From: Acetobacteraceae bacterium
GTDB lineage: Bacteria > Pseudomonadota > Alphaproteobacteria > Zavarziniales > Zavarziniaceae
Length of the DNA stretch: 27,025 nt
Assembly (NCBI GenBank): GCA_947379865.1
Contig: CANCOY010000050.1
Span: forward strand, 1-27,025
Direction of reading: 5' to 3'
The notes beneath the pieces were generated by a model. It made no database searches. It saw nothing but the letters and a program-made list of their open reading frames with translations, and was not told the origin of the DNA. Positions within the stretch are counted from its first letter, which is position 1, and each line of letters starts with the position of its first letter. Positions 1 to 7,031 of this stretch are shown one piece after another. Position numbers and translations under genes: made by a program.

Positions 1-189
1 GACCTGCCCATCGGCGGGCGGCCCTGGCGTGTCAGCTTCGACGACTGGATGTTCCTGCAGCCAGGCGGCGCCATGCTGAACAAGGCTGATATCTCAAAGC
101 TTGGCGTGCGCCTTGGCACCGTCTCCATCTTCTTCGTCCGCCCCGGCGCCGGACCGGTCCCTGTGGCGCCACAACCGGTCGCTCCCTGA
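1..189 (+). CDS. DUF3833 family protein, C-terminal end (5' truncated by window)
   Basis: The first 189 bases read in frame 1 as 62 residues followed by TGA. They contain FDDWMFLQPGGAMLNKA and then SKLGVRLGTVSIFF, the closing signature of the DUF3833 family (FDDWMYL, then MLNRS, SKFG and VTLFFR in other members). DUF3833 proteins are small, usually lipoprotein-type proteins of unknown role. Only the last third is visible, so the signal peptide cannot be checked. A short Pro/Val-rich tail follows the domain. The assignment rests on remembered family sequence. The function is unknown. Confidence 0.8.
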   Translation, partial: DLPIGGRPWRVSFDDWMFLQPGGAMLNKADISKLGVRLGTVSIFFVRPGAGPVPVAPQPVAP

Positions 190-222
190 CACAGACGGCC
201 ACAGGACCACGATAGATGGACC

Positions 223-275
223 TTGACGGATCCATAAAAAGATCAGGATAATCATTCTCGATCTTTTTATGGATC
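223..275 (+). promoter_or_regulatory. hipBA promoter embedded in a perfect 16-bp inverted repeat
   Basis: A perfect inverted repeat has arms at 229-244 (GATCCATAAAAAGATC) and 260-275 (its exact reverse complement), with a 15-base spacer. A sigma70-like promoter is interleaved with it: -35 TTGACG at 223-228, an 18-base gap, and -10 GATAAT at 247-252 inside the spacer. Transcription would begin near 259, about 29 bases before hipB. HipB antitoxins autoregulate by binding palindromes over their own promoter, so this is very probably the HipB/HipAB operator. The repeat and promoter elements are seen directly; binding is inferred. Confidence 0.8.
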
Positions 276-287
276 ATCCAAGTCGCC

Positions 288-626
288 ATGCCCAAACCTG
301 CTCCACGCGCCCGCTCTGGCTATTCCCGTGATGCCCTGGCCCTGCTGGGGCAGATGATCCGCCGTGCACGGCTGGAGCAGAGGATGACGGCCGCCGACCT
401 GGCGGAGCGCGTTGGTGTCTCGCGGGGGGTGATCCAGCGCATCGAACAGGCTGAGCCCGGCTGTGCCATCGGCGCCGTCTTCGAGGCGGCGGCGGTGCTG
501 GGCCTGAGGCTGTTCGACGCCAGCCCGGCCGATGTCGCCATGCACCTGGCCACCCACGGCAAGGTCCTGACCCTGCTGCCCCTGTCCGCCCGCCCCCCAG
601 CCAAGGCGGTGAAAGATGATTTCTGA
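288..626 (+). CDS. hipB: HipB-type antitoxin, XRE-family helix-turn-helix
   Basis: This 112-residue protein has an XRE/Cro-type helix-turn-helix at about residues 20-57, including MTAADLAERVGVSRGVIQRI. It lies immediately before and overlaps a hipA gene by 11 bases, the usual order of hipBA modules. The antitoxin is expected to bind HipA, block its kinase activity, and repress the operon through the palindrome just upstream (229-275). No strong Shine-Dalgarno precedes the ATG at 288; the predicted leader is only about 29 bases. The N-terminus is basic and Pro-rich. Module identity is very likely; which cell state it controls is unknown. Confidence 0.88.
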   Translation: MPKPAPRARSGYSRDALALLGQMIRRARLEQRMTAADLAERVGVSRGVIQRIEQAEPGCAIGAVFEAAAVLGLRLFDASPADVAMHLATHGKVLTLLPLSARPPAKAVKDDF

Positions 627-1902
627 GGGGCGCCCTGACGAGGCCTTTGTCTGGATCTGGCTGCCCGGCAAGACCGCCCCGGTGGTCGCCGGGCGCCTCG
701 CGCGCGACGGTGCGCGCCTGACCTTCAATTATGGCCGCAGCTATCTGGAGCGCCCCGACGCCCTGTCCATCTACGAGCCGGAACTGCCCCTGCGCACGGG
801 TGCGATCCAGCCGCTGCCGGGGTTGGCGCTGGCAAGTTGCCTGCGTGATGCCGCGCCCGATGCCTGGGGCCGCCGCGTAATCCTTAATCGCAGGTTCGGG
901 CGGCGACAGGGGCCGGGCGATACAACTGATCTGGATGACCTCAGCTGGTTTCTTGAATCCGGATCAGATCGCATGGGGGCGCTGGACTTTCAGCGCGCAT
1001 CAGACATTTACGTACCGCGCGGCGACGGGGCCCCCAGGCTAGAGGAACTTCTGAGTGTTGCCGACCAAGTCGAGCAGGGTGTGCCTGTTTCCCCTGATCT
1101 TGATGTAGCCCTCTTCCATGGAACTCACCTGGGCGGCGCCCGGCCCAAGGCAAACATAGAAGACGGCAATGCCAAGCTGATTGCAAAATTTCCTTTGCAG
1201 GCCGACGTGTTCAACGTCGTCAAGGGTGAGTTTGTCGCCATGCGGCTGGCCGCCCATGCCGGGCTCAATGTGGCGCCTGTGCGGCTTGTCTCGGCGGCGG
1301 GCAAGGATGTGCTGCTGGTGGAGCGTTTTGACCGGATCCAAGCCGGTGACGGCTGGCATCGCAAGCCCATGGTCTCTGCCCTGACCCTGCTTGGTCTGGA
1401 CGAGATGATGGCGCGTTACGCCAGCTATGAAACGCTGGCCCAGATCATTTGCCACCGCTTCACTGATCCCGGCGAGACCCTGGCCGAGCTTTTTGCCCGA
1501 CTGGTGTTCAATATCCTGTGCGGCAATACCGACGATCACGCGCGCAACCATGCCGCCTTCTGGGATGGCAAGGCGCTAAGCCTGACGCCCGCCTATGATA
1601 TCTGCCCGCAGGGTCGCTCTGGTGGCGAGGCTGGCCAGGCCATGCGGATCAAGGGGGAAAGCAATCTCAGCCGCCTTGCGCTCTGCCTTGAGGCAGCACC
1701 GCAGTTCCACCTTGAGCCTGCCACGGCCCTGCACCTGATCGAGGCCCAGGTTATGGCCATAAGCGACCATTGGGCGGCGGTTTGTGAGGAGGCGGCGCTC
1801 TCGCAGGTTGAGCGCGCCTTTCTGTGGCGGCGCCAGATCCTGAACCCCTTTGCCTTCGAAGGGGCACCCACCAGCCTTGTGCGGCTGGCCAGCGGGGCAT
1901 GA
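616..1902 (+). CDS. hipA: HipA-type serine/threonine kinase toxin
   Basis: The protein has 428 residues, close to E. coli HipA (440). HipA kinases inactivate glutamyl-tRNA synthetase by phosphorylation, producing growth arrest and persistence; that target is known for the family and not shown here. An N-terminal HipA domain (about 10-110) is followed by the kinase domain. Visible motifs are GTHLGGARPKAN at 169-180 (the nucleotide-loop region), LVERFDR at 234-240, the catalytic GNTDDHARN at 303-311 and the metal-binding YDIC at 327-330. All key positions seem intact, so the toxin should be active. Its ATG lies inside the end of hipB (11-base overlap), implying translational coupling. Confidence 0.92.
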   Translation: MISEGRPDEAFVWIWLPGKTAPVVAGRLARDGARLTFNYGRSYLERPDALSIYEPELPLRTGAIQPLPGLALASCLRDAAPDAWGRRVILNRRFGRRQGPGDTTDLDDLSWFLESGSDRMGALDFQRASDIYVPRGDGAPRLEELLSVADQVEQGVPVSPDLDVALFHGTHLGGARPKANIEDGNAKLIAKFPLQADVFNVVKGEFVAMRLAAHAGLNVAPVRLVSAAGKDVLLVERFDRIQAGDGWHRKPMVSALTLLGLDEMMARYASYETLAQIICHRFTDPGETLAELFARLVFNILCGNTDDHARNHAAFWDGKALSLTPAYDICPQGRSGGEAGQAMRIKGESNLSRLALCLEAAPQFHLEPATALHLIEAQVMAISDHWAAVCEEAALSQVERAFLWRRQILNPFAFEGAPTSLVRLASGA

Positions 1903-1951
1903 CGGGCTCCCGGTGCCGCGTGGGCAGCACCGGGGACCTTGATCAGGGCGA

Positions 1952-2950
1952 TCAGGCCAGCGGGCGGCCCATGCGGCAGATGGCGTTCGTGTTCACGCGC
2001 GCCAGCGCATCGGCATATTCATGCTGGAAGCGGGCCACCAGTTCGCCGACCGAGAGCACGTCCTTGATGGCGCCAATGCCCTGGCCGCAGCCCCAGATGT
2101 CCTTCCAGGCCTTGGCGTCCGTGTTGCCGCCCGAGCCAAAGTTCATGGCCGAGGGATCGGAGACCGGCAGATTTTCGGGGTCGAGGCCGGCGCGGACGAT
2201 GGAGGGGCGCAGATAATTGCCGTGCACGCCGGTGAACAGGTTTGAATAGACGATATCGTCGGCGGCGGACTCGGTGATCATTTCCTTGTAGCCGGCGGCC
2301 GCATTGGCTTCCTTGGTCGCGATGAAGGCCGAACCGATATAGCCAAAGTCAGCCCCCATGGCCTCTGCCGCCAGCACGGCGCTGCCCGACGCAATGGCGC
2401 CCGACAGGGCCAGCGGCCCATCGAACCACTCGCGGATTTCCTGGATCAGGGCAAGCGGCGAGATGGTGCCTGCATGGCCACCGGCGCCAGCCGCCACGGC
2501 GATCAGGCCATCGGCGCCCTTCTCAATCGCCTTGCGCGAGAAGGTGGCGTTGATGACATCGTGCAAAGTAACGCCGCCATAGGAATGAATGGCGTCATTC
2601 AAATCAGGCCGGGCGCCCAGCGAGGTGATGACCACGGGCACCTTGTGCTTCACGCACATCTCGACGTCGTGATCGAGGCGGTCGTTGGAGCGGTGGACGA
2701 TCTGGTTCACGGCAAAGGGGGCCGAGGGATGATCCGGATGATCACGGTCCCAGGCGGCCAGCTCCTCGGTGATGCGGTGCAGCCATTCGTCAAGCAGGGT
2801 GGCCGGGCGCGCATTCAGCGCCGGGAACGAGCCGATGATGCCCGCCTTGCACTGGGCGATCACCAGATCCGGCGTCGAGATGATGAACAAAGGCGAGGCG
2901 ATGACCGGCATGGACATGCGGCTCTTGAGCTTGGCGACGATGGGGGACAT
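1952..2950 (-). CDS. Nitronate monooxygenase (2-nitropropane dioxygenase family)
   Basis: The 332-residue protein has an FMN-binding TIM-barrel fold of the nitronate monooxygenase family, which oxidises alkyl nitronates to carbonyl compounds and nitrite. The family signature AAGAGGHAG at about 153-161 includes the catalytic His159. Other matches are PVIASPLFIIS at 15-25 and FGYIGSAFIATKEAN further on. I chose the ATG at 2950, preceded by GGAG five bases upstream, because the 16 residues obtained from an earlier start are Pro-rich and unlike the family. The gene diverges from a TetR regulator 114 bases away, which probably controls it. The physiological substrate is unknown; such enzymes detoxify nitro compounds such as propionate 3-nitronate. 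Confidence 0.88.
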   Translation of the reverse strand: MSPIVAKLKSRMSMPVIASPLFIISTPDLVIAQCKAGIIGSFPALNARPATLLDEWLHRITEELAAWDRDHPDHPSAPFAVNQIVHRSNDRLDHDVEMCVKHKVPVVITSLGARPDLNDAIHSYGGVTLHDVINATFSRKAIEKGADGLIAVAAGAGGHAGTISPLALIQEIREWFDGPLALSGAIASGSAVLAAEAMGADFGYIGSAFIATKEANAAAGYKEMITESAADDIVYSNLFTGVHGNYLRPSIVRAGLDPENLPVSDPSAMNFGSGGNTDAKAWKDIWGCGQGIGAIKDVLSVGELVARFQHEYADALARVNTNAICRMGRPLA

Positions 2951-3049
2951 GGGGGCTCCGGGCCTGGGGGCAGTGGGGGGGTGAGGAGATTGGGGCAAGG
3001 CGGCTTTGCCTGGTGCCTGGCGCCTGTTTGCCAGGGCCAGCGCCCCTCT

Positions 3050-3064
3050 GGTAACATTGTTACC
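3050..3064. promoter_or_regulatory. 15-bp palindromic operator abutting the tetR start codon
   Basis: GGTAACATTGTTACC is a perfect 7+1+7 palindrome that ends one base before the ATG at 3065. It sits in the 114-base gap between the divergent nitronate monooxygenase and TetR genes, the classic location for a TetR operator. Touching the start codon, it leaves no room for a Shine-Dalgarno, so the tetR transcript may be leaderless or nearly so. Binding is inferred. Confidence 0.7.
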
Positions 3065-3658
3065 ATGACCCTTGGTGCCCTCTCAAGCCTGACATCCCGT
3101 GCTGCCGTGATGGCGGCGGCGCGCCTGATTCTGGCGCAGGAGGGCATCAGTGCGCTGACCGTGAGGCGGCTGGCCGACGCGCTTGGCTGTTCTACAAAGG
3201 TGATCTACACGCGTTTTGGCGGCAAGGAAGGGCTGGTCGATGCCCTTTATCTCGATGCCTTCGCCCGCCTGGGCGAGGCGCTGGCCGCCGTGCCCCTGGT
3301 CTATGATCCCCTGGTGCGGCTAAAGGGCAGTGTGGACGCCTATCGCCGGTTGGCCCTGGCGGATCCGGTGGGCTATCGCATCATGTTTGGCGGCGCCATT
3401 GGCGATTTCGCGCCCCCTCTGGCCAGCCGTCGCCGCGCCAGCGAGACCTTCAATACCATGCGGCGGGTGGTGGCCAATTGCATGGACGCGGGGCTGCTGG
3501 CCCGGGATGACGCCGGCCACGTCGCCCGCCTGATCTGGGTGACGGCCCATGGCGCCGTCTCGCTGGAACTGCTGGGCCTGCTGCCGGAAAACGACGCCGA
3601 CGCCCGCTTTGCCAGCGCCATCAACGCCACCCTCAGGGCCCTGGGCGCGCCGGAATAG
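3065..3658 (+). CDS. TetR/AcrR family transcriptional regulator
   Basis: The protein has 197 residues with an N-terminal TetR DNA-binding domain: RAAVMAAARLILAQEG (about 12-27), then TVRRLADALGCSTKVIYTRF as recognition helix and tail, followed by KEGLVDALY. The C-terminal ligand-binding domain resembles TetR_C groups found in actinobacterial and alphaproteobacterial regulators. The start is ATG 3065, directly after a perfect palindrome; no ribosome site is visible and no later start would keep helix 1. It is divergent from the nitronate monooxygenase gene and most likely represses that gene and itself. The ligand is unknown. Confidence 0.9.
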   Translation: MTLGALSSLTSRAAVMAAARLILAQEGISALTVRRLADALGCSTKVIYTRFGGKEGLVDALYLDAFARLGEALAAVPLVYDPLVRLKGSVDAYRRLALADPVGYRIMFGGAIGDFAPPLASRRRASETFNTMRRVVANCMDAGLLARDDAGHVARLIWVTAHGAVSLELLGLLPENDADARFASAINATLRALGAPE

Positions 3659-3677
3659 GGGTGGGCCTTATCGGGCG

Positions 3678-3710
3678 TTGACAGCCCAAAATATTGATAT
3701 CACGATATCA
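3678..3710 (+). promoter_or_regulatory. Promoter and palindromic operator of the FitAB-type pair
   Basis: A consensus -35 hexamer TTGACA lies at 3678-3683. A 16-base perfect palindrome, TGATATC-AC-GATATCA, occupies 3695-3710, where the -10 region should fall. No canonical -10 is obvious, and the palindrome itself must supply it (for example CGATAT at 3703-3708). FitA/VapB antitoxins bind such palindromes with their toxin to repress the operon. Elements are seen; regulation is inferred. Confidence 0.6.
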
Positions 3711-3730
3711 TTTTGCGTGGGGGATCTGGC

Positions 3731-3988
3731 GTGGCAGACTTGCTCATTCGGAAAATCAACGAGACAACCAAGGAGCTTCTGAGGCGGCGTGCGGAACGGC
3801 ACGGCAAGAGCCTTGAGGCCGATTTGCGGGACACGCTTGAACGTCTCGCACATGAAGAAGCCGAAACCCCAGACGATACTGAGCCCTTTGGCTCCTGGCT
3901 GGTGGGCATAACCCGGCCCGGGCTTGACCTCGATGACACCCTTGCAACGCTGCGCTCGGCGCCTGTGCGCCCGGCTTCTTTCGAGTGA
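3731..3988 (+). CDS. FitA/VapB-like ribbon-helix-helix antitoxin
   Basis: This 85-residue protein starts at GTG 3731, with GGGGGA seven bases upstream; a TTG 18 bases earlier is in frame but would overlap the ribosome site. Residues 2-40 (ADLLIRKINETTKELLRRRA and on) match the ribbon-helix-helix domain of FitA-type antitoxins, where the first strand binds DNA. The acidic C-terminal half would wrap around the toxin; FGSWLVGITRP at about 53-63 resembles the toxin-binding region of this group. It precedes a PIN-domain toxin by six bases. It probably neutralises that toxin and represses the operon through the palindrome at 3695-3710. Confidence 0.87.
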   Translation: MADLLIRKINETTKELLRRRAERHGKSLEADLRDTLERLAHEEAETPDDTEPFGSWLVGITRPGLDLDDTLATLRSAPVRPASFE

Positions 3989-3994
3989 CGTGCT

Positions 3995-4426
3995 TTGTTT
4001 TTACTCGATACAAATGTGGTCTCGGAAGCGCTCAAGCCGTCTCCGGCACCGCAGGTGATCAAGTGGCTCGACCAGAATTTCGCGGCCAGCGCCATTTGCA
4101 GCATAACGATTTTTGAACTGGGTGCCGGCATCGCCATTCTCGATGCGGGCCGTCGTCGCGATACGCTGGAGGCCGTCATCGCGCGGATGATCCGCCGCTT
4201 TGGCGCCCGCGTGTACGCATTTGACACGCCAGCTGCACAAGCTGCGGTTCGCTTGCTGGCGCATGCCAAGGCACGAGGGCTTGGCCTGCATCAGATGCCG
4301 GCGAAGCTTGCTGACCTCCAGATTGGAGGGATCGCCTCAGCTTATGGATTGTCGCTGGCAACCCGCAATGTCGGCGATTTTCAAGGTCTTGGCCTGACGC
4401 TGGAAAATCCCTGGGAGGCGGCCTGA
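3995..4426 (+). CDS. FitB/VapC-like PIN-domain ribonuclease toxin
   Basis: The 143-residue protein has a PIN domain, the fold of VapC/FitB toxins that cleave RNA using metal ions held by acidic residues. These are visible as D5 (LLDTNVVSE), E41 (FELGAGI), D107 (ADLQIGGIA) and D128 (ATRNVGDF), so the active site looks complete. The start is TTG 3995, the only initiator in frame that precedes the conserved first strand. It lies six bases after the antitoxin stop, suggesting coupled translation. FitB-like toxins often target initiator tRNA or rRNA; the target here cannot be told from sequence. Confidence 0.9.
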   Translation: MFLLDTNVVSEALKPSPAPQVIKWLDQNFAASAICSITIFELGAGIAILDAGRRRDTLEAVIARMIRRFGARVYAFDTPAAQAAVRLLAHAKARGLGLHQMPAKLADLQIGGIASAYGLSLATRNVGDFQGLGLTLENPWEAA

Positions 4427-4526
4427 TAGCCGCTCCATAAACGGATCGCGCAATCGCTAGCCGTCTGAGGGTAGCAAGGCATTGGCGCTGGATTTCGGGA
4501 GGTCATCCGCAGCCTGTGCGGGGAAG

Positions 4527-4603
4527 TGGCGCGCCCGGAACGATTCGAACGTCCGACCCTCAGATTCGTAGTCTGATGCTCTATCCAGCTGAGCTACGGG
4601 CGC
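4527..4603 (-). tRNA. tRNA-Arg (anticodon ACG)
   Basis: Read on the minus strand, 77 bases form a complete cloverleaf. The acceptor arm GCGCCCG pairs with CGGGCGC, the D-arm contains GCTCAGCTGGATAGAGC, the anticodon loop is CTACGAA (ACG, read as ICG after deamination), and the T-loop contains TTCGAAT. The discriminator is G and the CCA end is encoded. This is the main tRNA for CGN arginine codons. Confidence 0.97.
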
Positions 4604-4887
4604 ATTCCCTTCGGAAGCGGCACTGCCGCCTCGTTCGGAGGAGCGGACACTACTCGATGGCCCCATGGCACGCAAGCAGGAGAACGTTAAAAAAACGCTG
4701 CCCGCTAAAGCGCCGCATGGGGCAACAAAATTACCCTAATTTACGCGAAATCGGTGCCTTGGGTGCACCGCGGCACTTGTTCAAGGACTAGGCTTTATAT
4801 ACAGTCTGAAGCCGAATTCGCGGGGAACGGCAATGGTTGCGCGGTGGTACGCGCGCCCGGGCCGAGCGACCTTAGGGGCAGGGCTAC

Positions 4888-6075
4888 ATGAGCGGACTTG
4901 CTGCGGTGCGACGGGAAATCGAACGCGCCTTCCATGCACACGCCCTTTCCGGACACGAGCGCGTGGGCCAAGCCCCCCGTGGTCGCGGTCTGTCGAGGAC
5001 GGTTCTTTTCGGGGCGCTTACGGGTGCGGCGCTCTTTCTGGCGGGCTGCGCGGAGGACTCGATCTTCCCGACCGTCATGGATGAGCCGGCGCCAGGGGCC
5101 GAAACTGTCGAGATCCCGGCAGCCGAAGCAACGCCTGCGCCGGCACCGATGGCAACAATCGTGCCCCTGCCTGTCTTTGAGTCGACGGGCACAACGGTTG
5201 GACAGCGCGTGGCACAGCTTCGCCAGGAGCTTGACCGCCTGGAAGGCACCATTGGCCAGCAGGTCGCCCAGGTCGACCAGTTCCGCGCTTCGACCGAAGC
5301 GACGAGCGCCAGCTATCACGTGCTTGTCGCGGCGATCAATGCCCGGCTGCAGGTTGGCACGACCCCTGGCAACCCGATCCTCGTTGGCCAGCTGGGCCAG
5401 GCCCAGGGCGCCCTCGACAAGATCAATGCCGAGGTCAACACCATGACCCGCATGGCCAGTGATGTGGCCAGCATGGCGACCTCTGCCAAGTTCCTGGCCG
5501 GCAATACCAAGGCTACCCTTGGCCTGTCGGGCGCACTTGACGAAGATCACCGCCAGCTTCGCCTGATGCAGGACCAATTGGCCCGCGATCAGGTGATGGT
5601 GGACCGCATGGTCGGCAGCCTGAACACCGATATCTCGCGCCAGATCGCCTATGTCACGACCGAGCGCGCCAATCTGGCGGCCCTGTCGGCGTCGGTTTCT
5701 GCGGGTGAACTGGTGGCGCCGACCAATGCCGGCGCCCGCACGATGCCCTCCATGGCACCGGGCTCCGCCTCGCTTGCCCCCGCCGCCGTCGGCAGCCGCA
5801 AGCCGCTGGTGGTGGTGCGTTTCGAGCGGCCTGACGTTGCCTATCAGCGTCAGCTCTCGGAGGCGGTGAACAAGGCCCTGCAGCGCCATCCCGACGCCCG
5901 GTTTGACGTGGTGGCCCTGGCGCCCAACGCGGCTGAAATGCTGAACGCCCAGTCCAATGCCGACGGGGTCGTCCAGACCCTGAACAGCCTTGGCCTTGGC
6001 GCCGCCCGCGTCAGCCTGGCTTCGTCGATCAATGCCATGGCTTCGGTCAACGAAGTCCGCCTCTACGTTCGCTGA
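4888..6075 (+). CDS. Putative outer-membrane lipoprotein with coiled-coil and OmpA-like C-terminal region
   Basis: The protein has 395 residues. A hydrophobic stretch (about 38-53) ends in the lipobox LAGC with Cys54, so it should be lipidated. The n-region is unusually long; an in-frame GTG at 4963 would make it 28 residues, but the ATG at 4888 has AGGGGCAGGG before it. A Pro/Ala-rich linker (60-100) leads to a predicted coiled coil (about 105-260, with VAQLRQELDRLE). The last 90 residues (LVVVRFERPDVAYQRQLSEA through NEVRLYVR) resemble the beta-alpha layout of OmpA-type domains but are not a clear match. I recall similar proteins in Rhodospirillales. The function is unknown; an envelope structural role is an inference. 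Confidence 0.72.
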   Translation: MSGLAAVRREIERAFHAHALSGHERVGQAPRGRGLSRTVLFGALTGAALFLAGCAEDSIFPTVMDEPAPGAETVEIPAAEATPAPAPMATIVPLPVFESTGTTVGQRVAQLRQELDRLEGTIGQQVAQVDQFRASTEATSASYHVLVAAINARLQVGTTPGNPILVGQLGQAQGALDKINAEVNTMTRMASDVASMATSAKFLAGNTKATLGLSGALDEDHRQLRLMQDQLARDQVMVDRMVGSLNTDISRQIAYVTTERANLAALSASVSAGELVAPTNAGARTMPSMAPGSASLAPAAVGSRKPLVVVRFERPDVAYQRQLSEAVNKALQRHPDARFDVVALAPNAAEMLNAQSNADGVVQTLNSLGLGAARVSLASSINAMASVNEVRLYVR

Positions 6076-6084
6076 GCCCTGAAC

Positions 6085-6124
6085 GGCGCTGCCTTCCGGC
6101 TTAGACCGGAAGAGCAGCAGCGCC
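6085..6124 (+). terminator. Strong hairpin downstream of the lipoprotein gene
   Basis: GGCGCTGC (6085-6092) pairs perfectly with GCAGCGCC (6117-6124). Inside it CTTCCGG (6093-6099) pairs with CCGGAAG (6106-6112) around a six-base loop, with a four-base bulge between the stems. It begins nine bases after the stop codon. There is no T-run after it, so it may be a transcript-stabilising or imperfect terminator hairpin. Confidence 0.6.
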
Positions 6125-6276
6125 CCTGCGGCTGGCAGGCCGCCTCAGGCCGCTGCTCCCAAAAATAACCTTGGCCACCCCTTCAACGGCCAGCTCCTGC
6201 GGCTTGACCGCTGATCTCCTGCGCCTTAGGCAAATGGTTCCGGGGTGCGGGCCTGTGCCCGTGAGAAGGAAATGCC

Positions 6277-6579
6277 ATGCCGATGAACATCAAGACCCTT
6301 GCCTTCCTGCTGCTGCCCTTGGTCGTTCTGTCGGCCTGTGGCGACAAAAAGACCGAGTACCCCCAGGAGGTCAGGACCAATTTCATCGGGGCCTGCATGG
6401 CCCAGACCCCGTCAGAGCAGATGTGTGGCTGCATTCTGGGAAAAATCGAAAAAAAGTGGTCCCTGGACGCCTATACCAAGCTTGAAAACACCCTGAGCGA
6501 GGCGCCGGTGAGCGCGGAATCGCTGGCAACAGTCGAGATCTTCAAGACCATGGCGGCGGAATGCACCGAGGGTAAGTGA
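6277..6579 (+). CDS. Small lipoprotein with a conserved Cys pattern
   Basis: The protein has 100 residues, beginning with a short signal peptide that ends in the lipobox LSAC (Cys21). The mature part contains FIGACMAQTPSEQMCGCILG, a C-x8-C-x-C pattern I have seen in small secreted proteobacterial proteins, and a later Cys near the end (AAECTEGK), so disulfides are plausible. The ATG at 6277 has AGAAGGA six bases upstream; another ATG lies two codons later. It stands alone between a hairpin and tRNA-Gly. The function is unknown. Confidence 0.78.
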   Translation: MPMNIKTLAFLLLPLVVLSACGDKKTEYPQEVRTNFIGACMAQTPSEQMCGCILGKIEKKWSLDAYTKLENTLSEAPVSAESLATVEIFKTMAAECTEGK

Positions 6580-6627
6580 TCCCGCGGCCATTTTCGGCCG
6601 TCATGCCGGACTGCGGCGCAGGGGATC

Positions 6628-6701
6628 TGGAGCGGGTGAAGGGAATCGAACCCTCGTCGTAAGCTTGGGAAGCTTCTGCTCTACCATTGAGCTACACCCG
6701 C
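6628..6701 (-). tRNA. tRNA-Gly (anticodon CCC), copy 1
   Basis: The minus strand gives a 74-base tRNA with acceptor GCGGGTG/CACCCGC, D-arm GCTCAATGGTAGAGC, anticodon loop TTCCCAA (CCC), T-loop TTCGATT, discriminator T and an encoded CCA. The top anticodon-stem pair is G-A, a mismatch. It is identical to the copy at 8977-9050. Its upstream side lies in AT-rich island DNA with no evident promoter, whereas copy 2 has one. Confidence 0.95.
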
Positions 6702-6704
6702 GAC
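6628..6704 (-). repeat. 77-bp perfect direct repeat, left copy (tRNA-Gly plus GTC leader)
   Basis: The tRNA-Gly gene and the three bases before its 5' end are identical to 8977-9053. Identity stops abruptly on both sides. The two copies enclose 2.27 kb of mostly AT-rich DNA. Confidence 0.93.
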
Positions 6705-7031
6705 TTTATTAAGCCATTGATTTTAAACGGGTTTTCTTAGAGGGCCTCGTGCTCTTTCGCCATAAGGGTCACATTCTGGAATAGCTGCCACTCCAAACCG
6801 GCAAGCGTTTCTACTCGGTGTAGGGCCTTCGAGGCTTAGAAACTTGCAAACAAAAGCAAGCTGGTGGCAAAATGGTCCCTTGAACGTCGGTATTGTTCAT
6901 TACGGCTCTACTTGCAAAATAGGGGCTACGGCGCCTTAGTAATTTGGTTGCGACTTTTGCCTTGCCATTTATTGGCAGCAATAGGTGTAGAAATCAGATT
7001 GCAGGACTTTTCGCTTCAGAAAAGAGTGAAA
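6702..7031. other. AT-rich region without a confident gene, left end of the tRNA-Gly island
   Basis: These 330 bases hold one copy of a 16-base direct repeat (6716-6731) and no convincing gene. From GTG 6864 a frame is open in phase with the downstream glycosyltransferase and would add 56 residues, including a hydrophobic stretch (ALVIWLRLLPCHLLAAIGV). No good ribosome site precedes that GTG, so I left it out. It could be a genuine extension or the residue of an upstream fused gene. Confidence 0.5.
6716..6731 (+). repeat. 16-bp direct repeat bounding the island, left copy
   Basis: ATTGATTTTAAACGGG here matches ATTGATTTTAAAGGGG at 8956-8971 in 15 of 16 positions. Both sit just inside the duplicated tRNA-Gly genes. 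They could be a target-site duplication or recombination site of the inserted segment. Confidence 0.6.

Noticed and set aside
2474..3064. Upstream open extension of the TetR frame
   Set aside because: It runs antisense through the nitronate monooxygenase gene and its translation is low-complexity. The TetR domain begins just after ATG 3065.
4795..5889. Long open frame on the minus strand opposite the coiled-coil lipoprotein
   Set aside because: The translation is His/Arg/Gly-rich without motifs. The plus-strand gene has a ribosome site, a lipobox and a domain layout.
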